Assembly (NCBI RefSeq): GCF_011612585.1
Contig: NZ_CP050133.1
Coordinates: forward strand, 1,797,001-1,861,000
Direction: 5' to 3'
Length of the DNA stretch: 64,000 nt
Source of the DNA: Streptococcus cristatus ATCC 51100
GTDB lineage: Bacteria > Bacillota > Bacilli > Lactobacillales > Streptococcaceae
The notes below the pieces were generated by a model. It saw only the letters and a program-made list of their open reading frames with translations, ran no database searches and was not told the origin of the DNA. Shown in pieces: positions 58,205 to 64,000 of the stretch (the first letter of the stretch is position 1; each line of letters opens with the position of its first letter). A program made the position numbers and the translations under genes.

Positions 58205-59980
58205 TTATTTAATTGCGCGTGATTGCAAACCTTCTTCTTCCAAGAAGAGACGGAATGGTACGAGTTCTTCCGCTTCGTATTTTTCCTTGAAGGCTTTGAT
58301 CGCTTCTTCTGAGTGAAGTTTTGGATCGAGTTCAAGCACTTCTACTGGAAGTGGACGGTGTTGCGTGATGCGAGCATCGATAACAACAGTTTTACCTTCT
58401 TTGTTCAATTTAACAGCTTCTGCAACAACTGCATCGATATCTTCGATACGGTCAACTGTAAATCCAACAGCTCCTTGAGCTTCAGCGATTTTCGCATAGT
58501 CTGCATTAGGGAAGTCACAACCAAACAAGTGTTTGTTTGTGTCTTCGTATTTGTCCTTGATGAAGGCATATTTACCATTTGAGAAGACAACGTTGATAAC
58601 TGGAAGGTCGTATTGAACGTTTGTGATCACGTCTGGGTAGCACATGTTGAATGCACCGTCACCCATGATGTTCCATACTTGGCGATCTGGATTGTCTTTC
58701 TTAGCAGCGATACCACCAGGAAGGGCAATACCCATTGTCGCAAAGAGTGGAGATGTACGCCACATGTTCTTAGGTGTCATGTGAAGGTGACGAGTAGATG
58801 TTTGAGTAGTGTCACCTACGTCGATTGAGTAGATAGCATCTTGATCAGCATGTTTGTTGATTGCATTGTAAACTTGGTACAATTGCAATTCACCCTCAGT
58901 TTTACCTTCGAGTTTGTTCATGTAATCACGCCAGTTTTGGTTGTTCTTCACGTTTGCACGCCACCATGGAGTTGATTCAACTGGGTTTACTTTGTCAAGG
59001 ATTGCTTTCGCTGCTTGACCTGCATCACCAAGGATAGACGCGTCAAGGGCATGACGTTTACCAAGTTTGTAAGGGTCGATATCGACTTGGATGAATTTTT
59101 CAGTGTTCTTGAAGGCTTCGTACACTTCAGCAAATGGGAAGTTTGATCCAAGGAAAAGAACTGTGTCTGCTTCAAAGACCACTTCGTTGGCTGGTTTCCA
59201 ACCAACACGGTAAGCAGAACCTGTCAAACCTTCATAGTTCCATTCGAAAGCTTCAAAGTTTTTACCAGTTGTGATGATTGGTGCTTTGATTTTACGTGAC
59301 AATTCAGTAATCACTTCACCAGCTTTAACACCACCGTAACCAGCGTAGATAACTGGACGTTCAGCATTGTTCAAGATTTCAACCGCTTTGTCGATTTCAA
59401 CTTCGTTCAAAGCAGGAGCGATGAATGAACGCTCGTAAGAACCTGAACCGTAGTATGAGTTCTCGTCGATTTCTTGGAAACCGAAGTTTACTGGAATTTC
59501 AACAACAGCTGGACCCTTTTTAGAAACTGCAGCACGGCAAGCTTCGTCGATTACTTTTGGCAATTGCTCAGCGTAGGCTACACGTTTGTTGTAAACAGCG
59601 ATACCGTTGTACATTGGGTTTTGGTTCAATTCTTGGAAGGCATCCATGTTGAGTTCATTCACTGGACGTGATCCAAGGATAGCAAGGAATGGAGTATTGT
59701 CCATAGCTGCATCGTAAACACCGTTAATCAAGTGAGTCGCACCCGGACCACCTGAACCAACTGCAACCCCGATTGAGCCGCCGAATTTAGCTTGCATCAC
59801 CGCTGCAAGAGCACCTGTTTCTTCGTGGCGAACTTGCAAGAAGCGGATATCTTTGTCTTCAGCCAAAGCGTCCATCAATGAGCTGAGTGTTCCTGATGGG
59901 ATACCGTAGATAGTATCTACGCCCCATGTCTTCAATACATTGAGCATTGCTGCAGATGCAGTAATTTTCCCTTGAGTCAT
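58205..59980 (-). CDS. spxB: Pyruvate oxidase (hydrogen peroxide forming)
   Basis: 591-aa ThDP- and FAD-dependent enzyme converting pyruvate, phosphate and oxygen to acetyl phosphate, CO2 and H2O2. The ThDP motif [12 protein letters not shown] and the N-terminal [10 protein letters not shown] and [10 protein letters not shown] segments are present. In oral streptococci it supplies the H2O2 used against competitors and extra ATP through acetyl phosphate. GGAGAG precedes the ATG. The upstream region holds a predicted promoter and cre-like sites. Confidence 0.97.
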   Translation of the reverse strand: MTQGKITASAAMLNVLKTWGVDTIYGIPSGTLSSLMDALAEDKDIRFLQVRHEETGALAAVMQAKFGGSIGVAVGSGGPGATHLINGVYDAAMDNTPFLAILGSRPVNELNMDAFQELNQNPMYNGIAVYNKRVAYAEQLPKVIDEACRAAVSKKGPAVVEIPVNFGFQEIDENSYYGSGSYERSFIAPALNEVEIDKAVEILNNAERPVIYAGYGGVKAGEVITELSRKIKAPIITTGKNFEAFEWNYEGLTGSAYRVGWKPANEVVFEADTVLFLGSNFPFAEVYEAFKNTEKFIQVDIDPYKLGKRHALDASILGDAGQAAKAILDKVNPVESTPWWRANVKNNQNWRDYMNKLEGKTEGELQLYQVYNAINKHADQDAIYSIDVGDTTQTSTRHLHMTPKNMWRTSPLFATMGIALPGGIAAKKDNPDRQVWNIMGDGAFNMCYPDVITNVQYDLPVINVVFSNGKYAFIKDKYEDTNKHLFGCDFPNADYAKIAEAQGAVGFTVDRIEDIDAVVAEAVKLNKEGKTVVIDARITQHRPLPVEVLELDPKLHSEEAIKAFKEKYEAEELVPFRLFLEEEGLQSRAIK

Positions 59981-60091
59981 TCTAACTCTCCTTTAAATCT
60001 ATATTGATCCTTTAAAAATGTAGCATAGCGCTTCTACTCCATCTTTGCGATCAGGTTTCGTTTTGAAAATGAGTTTTTTCTGACATTTCTC

Positions 60092-60119
60092 ATGAAAACG
60101 ATTTACAAAACGATTACAG
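60092..60119. promoter_or_regulatory. Overlapping cre-like sites upstream of spxB
   Basis: ATGAAAACGATTTACA and TACAAAACGATTACAG (its reverse reads TGTAATCG) lie head to tail. Each has mismatches at the outer end of the consensus. CcpA control of spxB is established in relatives; these exact sites are inferred. Confidence 0.45.
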
Positions 60120-60146
60120 TATTAATTTATCACAAAGAGATTCACA

Positions 60147-60175
60147 TGTATAAGAATCTGCTCAGAGATACTCAA
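60147..60175 (-). promoter_or_regulatory. Candidate spxB promoter
   Basis: On the minus strand, TTGAGT (60170-60175), a 17-bp spacer and TATACA (60147-60152). The cre-like sites would lie just downstream of the start of transcription. Confidence 0.45.
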
Positions 60176-60290
60176 TCCCTATTACATAACAGATGCTCTT
60201 TTTGAGAAAATTTCACAAACTATAGTAGAATAGGATATTTTATTATAATTTGCATGCACCTCTAAGACTTGTAGCTGTAGGAAATTAAAC

Positions 60291-60322
60291 AAAAAGCGAT
60301 ACAAAATTCTGTATCACTTTTT
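60291..60322 (-). terminator. Terminator of the copper operon
   Basis: AAAAAGCGATACA pairs with TGTATCACTTTTT (one mismatch), with T/A tracts on both sides, just after the copA stop codon. Confidence 0.75.
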
Positions 60323-60329
60323 ATTTCAT

Positions 60330-62552
60330 TTAATCAATTTTCTCAACATTGAGAAGCAGCGAGCTAGTCAAAACAGACAAAGAACTAAGGGCCATAGCAA
60401 GACCTGCTAGTTCTGGATTGAGGGTCAATCCCAGTCCTACAAAGACTCCAGCAGCAATTGGAATCCCAAGGATATTGTAGATAGAGGCCCAGAAGAGATT
60501 GAGTAAGATCCTGCGGAAGGTCTTTTGACTCATGTCAAAGGCGCGCACAACGCCAAGTAAATCATTTTGCGTGAGCACGATGCCACCGGACTCGATCGCA
60601 ATATCCGTTCCAGATCCCATAGCGATCCCCACATCCGCGATCGAGAGAGCTGGAGCATCATTGATCCCATCTCCAACAAAGGCGACCTTGCTAGCTTCTT
60701 GCAGTTTTTGGATGGCGCTAGCTTTTTCTTGAGGAAGGACATCAGCAATGACGGTGTCAATTCCCACTTGCTTAGCAATAGCTTGGGCCACCCGTTCATT
60801 ATCCCCCGTTAACATGACCGTTTTCAAGCCCCGTTCTTTGAGCTTTTTGATCGCTTCTTTTGAGCTGGCCTTCGGAGCATCTTGAATGGCAATCAAGCCA
60901 ATCACTTGCCCATCCACAGACAAACTGATCACTGTTTTGGCCTGCTCTTGCAACTCTACCATCCGTTTTTCAAGCTCCGGATCCATCGCTGTCCCGTCAT
61001 GAAGTTTGCCATTTCCCAAGGTCACCAACTGCTGGTCGATCTGACCTTGGACCCCTTTTCCTTCAATCGCTTGGAAGTTTTCCACAGGGGATAACACCAA
61101 ACCTTTTTCTTCTGCTTGGGATAACACCGCTTGGGCTAGTGGATGTTCTGAAAAAGTTTCAAGACTAGCAGCCAGTGTCAAGACACGCGCTTCATCTCCT
61201 ACAACATCGGTTACAAGTGGTTGGCCAATGGTAATAGTCCCTGTCTTATCAAACACAACGGTTTGAATCTTTTGCACTTCTTGCAGAACTGTTCCATTTT
61301 TAATCAGAACCCCCATCTTGGCACTACGGCCGGTTCCGACCATCAGGGCTGTTGGGGTTGCTAAACCAAGGGCACAAGGACAGGCAATAATGAGGACAGA
61401 GACTGCATAGAGCATGGCCTCTTGAAGCGACGCGCCCAGAAGCACGGACCAAACCCAGAAAGTCGCAATGGCCAAAATCGTCACCACTGGAACAAAGATA
61501 CCTGAAATCTTATCCGTCAAATCTTGAATAGGAGCACGACTGGATTGGGCCATTTTGACAAAGTCCACAATTTGAGATAAGAGGGTCTCACTACCGACTT
61601 TTTCAGCCTTAAAGAGAATGGTCCCATTGCTGTTGATAGTGGAGCCGATAACTGCATCACCAACTGATTTTTCCACAGGCAAGCTTTCACCTGTCACCAT
61701 CGACTCATCAATGGTCGTACTTCCTTCTACAATCGTCCCATCAACCGCGATCTTTTCCCCAGGACGGACCCGAATCAAGTCATCAATTTGGATATCTTCT
61801 GCCGCCACCTCGACATAGTTCCCATCACGGAGAACTTGAGCCGTTTTTGCCTGCAAATCCAACAACTTTTCCACAGCCTCGGAGGCATTGTTACGCATCC
61901 GTTCTTCAAAGATTTGCCCTAAGAGGATAAAGAAGATGATAAAACCCGCAGCCTCAAAGTATACTGGCTGACCAGTAAAAAGGGCAAATACACTATAGAC
62001 ATAGGCTACCAGGGTTCCAAGAGCTACCAAGGTATCCATATTGGAATGGTGCTTCTTAAATGAGGCCCAGGCACTCTTGATAAAAGGAACTCCTGCTACC
62101 AACATGATCGGCGTTGTCGCTAGAAAAGTCCCCCAGCGACTGACTGGATGGGATACAAATCCTGCCATCATCCCGATCATCAAGATCAATAAGGGAAGAG
62201 TAAAGATACTAGTAATCCAAAAGCGACCCAGTAAACTTAAGACACGACGGCGTTTTTCCACAACCGTGTAAGAACCCTTTTGCATCTTCATTCCACATGA
62301 AAACTCGAAGTCCCCTGTTTCTGTCGGGGTAAAGGATATCACCTTATCCACACCGACTTCCAAAGGCTCTAAAATCCCCTGATCTTCAAACAGAATTTCC
62401 TTGTAACAGCCGGAAGGATTGACCCGATGGAAGGTGATTTCAGCAGGGATCCCTTTTTGAAGTTGAAATTCCTTTGGACTATAGCCTTTTTCTGCTGTAA
62501 TACGGATCTTTTGCACTCCGTTTTCCACAACTGATTTTTGTTTTTCTACCAT
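60330..62552 (-). CDS. copA: Copper-exporting P1B-type ATPase
   Basis: 740-aa pump that exports Cu(I). It has the CPC metal site (IIACPCALG), phosphorylation motif DKTGT, the TGES actuator loop (TGESLP) and the [10 protein letters not shown] motifs. Instead of a classical CxxC heavy-metal domain, the N-terminus (about 10-100) is cupredoxin-like with a CGMKMQ motif, as in pneumococcal CopA, suited to receiving copper from CupA. The start at 62552 follows AAGGAGTAGG. Confidence 0.95.
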   Translation of the reverse strand: MVEKQKSVVENGVQKIRITAEKGYSPKEFQLQKGIPAEITFHRVNPSGCYKEILFEDQGILEPLEVGVDKVISFTPTETGDFEFSCGMKMQKGSYTVVEKRRRVLSLLGRFWITSIFTLPLLILMIGMMAGFVSHPVSRWGTFLATTPIMLVAGVPFIKSAWASFKKHHSNMDTLVALGTLVAYVYSVFALFTGQPVYFEAAGFIIFFILLGQIFEERMRNNASEAVEKLLDLQAKTAQVLRDGNYVEVAAEDIQIDDLIRVRPGEKIAVDGTIVEGSTTIDESMVTGESLPVEKSVGDAVIGSTINSNGTILFKAEKVGSETLLSQIVDFVKMAQSSRAPIQDLTDKISGIFVPVVTILAIATFWVWSVLLGASLQEAMLYAVSVLIIACPCALGLATPTALMVGTGRSAKMGVLIKNGTVLQEVQKIQTVVFDKTGTITIGQPLVTDVVGDEARVLTLAASLETFSEHPLAQAVLSQAEEKGLVLSPVENFQAIEGKGVQGQIDQQLVTLGNGKLHDGTAMDPELEKRMVELQEQAKTVISLSVDGQVIGLIAIQDAPKASSKEAIKKLKERGLKTVMLTGDNERVAQAIAKQVGIDTVIADVLPQEKASAIQKLQEASKVAFVGDGINDAPALSIADVGIAMGSGTDIAIESGGIVLTQNDLLGVVRAFDMSQKTFRRILLNLFWASIYNILGIPIAAGVFVGLGLTLNPELAGLAMALSSLSVLTSSLLLNVEKID

Positions 62553-62562
62553 ACCTACTCCT

Positions 62563-62934
62563 TTATTCCACAATCATGTGACCATGCATCATGTTCATTC
62601 CACATGAATACCCATATTCGCCCGCTTTTTCTGGCGTAATTTCAATGACATGTTTTTCACCTAAAGGCAAATCTTCATGAACGCCAAAATCTGGAAAGAT
62701 CACTTGAGCCAGACATGAAGATGGATCCTTGCGATGAAAGATGATCCGGGCTGGAACATTCTTTTTCAGGACAATGGTTTCAGGCGAATAGCCCCCCATG
62801 ACTTCGACTTCAATTTCTTGATAACCTGATTTCTGACGAGCGTGGCCGCTTACCTTTTCATGCTCTGCAAAGAACCACCAAGCAATAAAAGCAACCACAA
62901 GTAAACAAACAATACTAATCAACAATCCAAACAT
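62563..62934 (-). CDS. cupA: Membrane-anchored copper chaperone CupA
   Basis: 123 aa: one N-terminal membrane helix (about 1-25) and a cupredoxin-like domain with the copper motif [10 protein letters not shown] near the C-terminus. In Streptococcus pneumoniae CupA binds Cu(I) and passes it to the similar N-terminal domain of CopA. It sits between copY and copA on the same strand with short gaps, the canonical cop operon order of streptococci. Confidence 0.94.
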   Translation of the reverse strand: MFGLLISIVCLLVVAFIAWWFFAEHEKVSGHARQKSGYQEIEVEVMGGYSPETIVLKKNVPARIIFHRKDPSSCLAQVIFPDFGVHEDLPLGEKHVIEITPEKAGEYGYSCGMNMMHGHMIVE

Positions 62935-62952
62935 GGAATTTCCTTCTTTCTA

Positions 62953-63348
62953 TTACATACAATTGCAAGGGACTGTTTCGACAGCCTCTGCTTTCTTTTC
63001 TTCCAGGACCTGCTGCAGCTGATTAAGATCTGCAAGCGTAAAGTCACTCGCCTGAATCAAGTTTTCAAGCACCTGGACAATCCTTTTGGAGCAAACCTTG
63101 TCTTTCACATCCTCAACGACCAAGTCTAAACTCTGGTCCTGCTTCAACAAAGCCGAGTAAACAAAGGCTTTGCCTGATTTTTCTCTAGTCAAACATCCTT
63201 TCTCCACCAAGCGGGTCAAGAGAGTCTTGATCGTCGACTTCGACCAGTCAAAGCGCTCGGACAAGACTGCGATCAAATCCGTGCTGGTCTGCTTGCCTTC
63301 CATCCAGATAATCTTCATGATGCGCCATTCCGCATTGGAAATTTGCAT
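62953..63348 (-). CDS. copY: Copper-responsive repressor CopY
   Basis: 131-aa BlaI/CopY-family repressor with an N-terminal winged helix (ISNAEWRIMKIIW, WSKSTIKTLLTRLVEKG) and a short dimerisation tail ending in CNCM. In CopY, Cys pairs near the C-terminus hold zinc when bound to DNA and copper when released. Here only one CxC is visible plus a lone Cys at KVCSK, so the metal site may differ slightly from the enterococcal CxCxxxxCxC form. It controls itself, cupA and copA through two cop boxes. Confidence 0.92.
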   Translation of the reverse strand: MQISNAEWRIMKIIWMEGKQTSTDLIAVLSERFDWSKSTIKTLLTRLVEKGCLTREKSGKAFVYSALLKQDQSLDLVVEDVKDKVCSKRIVQVLENLIQASDFTLADLNQLQQVLEEKKAEAVETVPCNCM

Positions 63349-63367
63349 GACCTCTCCTTTCTAAATC

Positions 63368-63377
63368 TACATTTGTA
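63368..63377. promoter_or_regulatory. cop box 1
   Basis: TACATTTGTA, a perfect match to the TACAnnTGTA CopY operator, between the -10 box and copY. Confidence 0.85.
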
Positions 63378-63391
63378 AACCTTATGATGTT

Positions 63392-63420
63392 ATTCTACTC
63401 CTAAGATTTACATTTGTCAA
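63392..63420 (-). promoter_or_regulatory. cop operon promoter
   Basis: On the minus strand, TTGACA (63415-63420), a 17-bp spacer and TAGAAT (63392-63397). One cop box overlaps the -35 box and the other lies downstream. Confidence 0.8.
63409..63418. promoter_or_regulatory. cop box 2
   Basis: TACATTTGTC, one mismatch from the CopY operator consensus, overlapping the -35 box. Confidence 0.75.
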
Positions 63421-63430
63421 CCAAAAGTTT

Positions 63431-63462
63431 TAAAAAAAACAAATCTTCCTTTGAAGATTTGT
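63431..63462 (-). terminator. Terminator downstream of the upstream SGNH gene unit boundary
   Basis: ACAAATCTTC pairs with GAAGATTTGT, followed on the minus strand by a T8 tract. It ends the SGNH hydrolase transcript and insulates the cop promoter. Confidence 0.85.
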
Positions 63463-63496
63463 CTGGTTGGGCTTTTTTCACTCCCTATTTTTATCT

Positions 63497-64000
63497 CTAT
63501 AACGTTTCCTGCAGAGCTTGGGCTAGGATGCGATACCCGGCCACACTTAGATGGAGGCCATCTGTCGTATAGGCTTCTGCTAACTGCCCCACTTCATCCA
63601 ATAAAGACGAATACACATCGACATAGCTGACCTGGTAGTAGGCTTGGGCCAATTCTTGGTAGGCACGATTGAGAGCTTGGATTTTCTCATTCGTTCGGAT
63701 ATAAACCGTCCCTTTGTACTGCTCCTGCTCATTCACAGGCAGGACCGACAGCAACTGGATCTGAGCCAGAGGATAGTCACGGGAAATCTCCTGAATAACT
63801 GCTTCCAGATTGGCCAGCGTTTCAGCCTGAGCCATCTCCTTGCCAATGTCGTTGGTTCCAATCAGGAGAAAGACCTTGTCCAGAGCCTGTCCAAAGAGAT
63901 GAGCATCCAAGTTCTCTAGAAGCAAATCAGTCTTGTAGCCACGAATGCCACGATTGACCAAGGTTTTAGGACTTTGTACTAGCTCATGCAGTGGGAAATA
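63497..64000 (-). CDS. SGNH/GDSL-type hydrolase, 5' end outside the window
   Basis: 167 visible residues of a serine esterase/lipase-like protein. The frame is open to the window edge, so the N-terminal GDS block is missing from view. Block III (LLIGTNDIG) and the C-terminal catalytic Asp/His block (TTDGLHLSVAGY) are present. Streptococcal relatives are small (about 210 aa) predicted acetyl-esterases or lysophospholipase-like enzymes. The internal TTG at 63961 is not a likely start. Confidence 0.88.
   Translation of the reverse strand, partial: YFPLHELVQSPKTLVNRGIRGYKTDLLLENLDAHLFGQALDKVFLLIGTNDIGKEMAQAETLANLEAVIQEISRDYPLAQIQLLSVLPVNEQEQYKGTVYIRTNEKIQALNRAYQELAQAYYQVSYVDVYSSLLDEVGQLAEAYTTDGLHLSVAGYRILAQALQETL

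Overview
The window looks like chromosome of a sanguinis-group oral streptococcus (S. sanguinis, S. gordonii or S. cristatus-like). Supporting features are a YSIRK/LPXTG surface glycosidase, an hrcA-grpE-dnaK-dnaJ locus with CIRCE boxes, pyruvate oxidase (spxB), a copY-cupA-copA copper locus, an MtaR-type box before metE, and a complete histidine-utilisation cluster like those of other streptococci. The species is inferred from gene content and was not tested.

Layout. 0-11 kb: endo-beta-N-acetylglucosaminidase, then the heat-shock operon, which carries an extra small gene between dnaK and dnaJ. 11-18.5 kb: a WYL regulator with GyrI-like and ClbS-like genes, mscS, a frameshifted sstT, and a three-gene operon (glycosyltransferase/GtrA, phosphodiester glycosidase, membrane protein). 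18.6-33.4 kb: hutI on the minus strand, diverging from hutU-ftcD-fchA-fhs-hutD-permease-hutH, then hutG and a large BTAD/ATPase/TPR regulator. The pathway takes histidine to glutamate and passes the formimino carbon to tetrahydrofolate. 33.5-36.8 kb: metE and metF. 37.1-48.3 kb: a defence island. 48.7-64 kb: AI-2E-family exporter, fused pabBC, an ABC transporter with a convergent two-component system, 6-phospho-beta-glucosidase, SemiSWEET, spxB, the copper operon and a partial SGNH hydrolase.

The most interesting part is 38.6-48.3 kb. A type I restriction-modification operon (hsdR, hsdS, hsdM) is interrupted by two visibly AT-rich inserts. One is a reverse transcriptase preceded by a structured non-coding region. 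That region has a single stop-free reading frame and two in-frame GTGAAAC copies exactly 117 nt apart. This is what a DRT2-like system making a concatenated 'endless' gene by rolling-circle reverse transcription would look like. The other insert is an ABC-type ATPase fused to a DUF4435/TOPRIM-like nuclease domain, resembling a fused PARIS (AriA-AriB) guard system. Downstream, behind a terminator, lies a HigB/HigA-like toxin-antitoxin pair whose antitoxin carries a zinc-peptidase motif.

Five near-identical copies of a roughly 175-bp hairpin-rich repeat sit immediately downstream of genes and look like a dispersed bidirectional terminator element. Two genes (sstT and the hut permease) are frameshifted at runs of five G.
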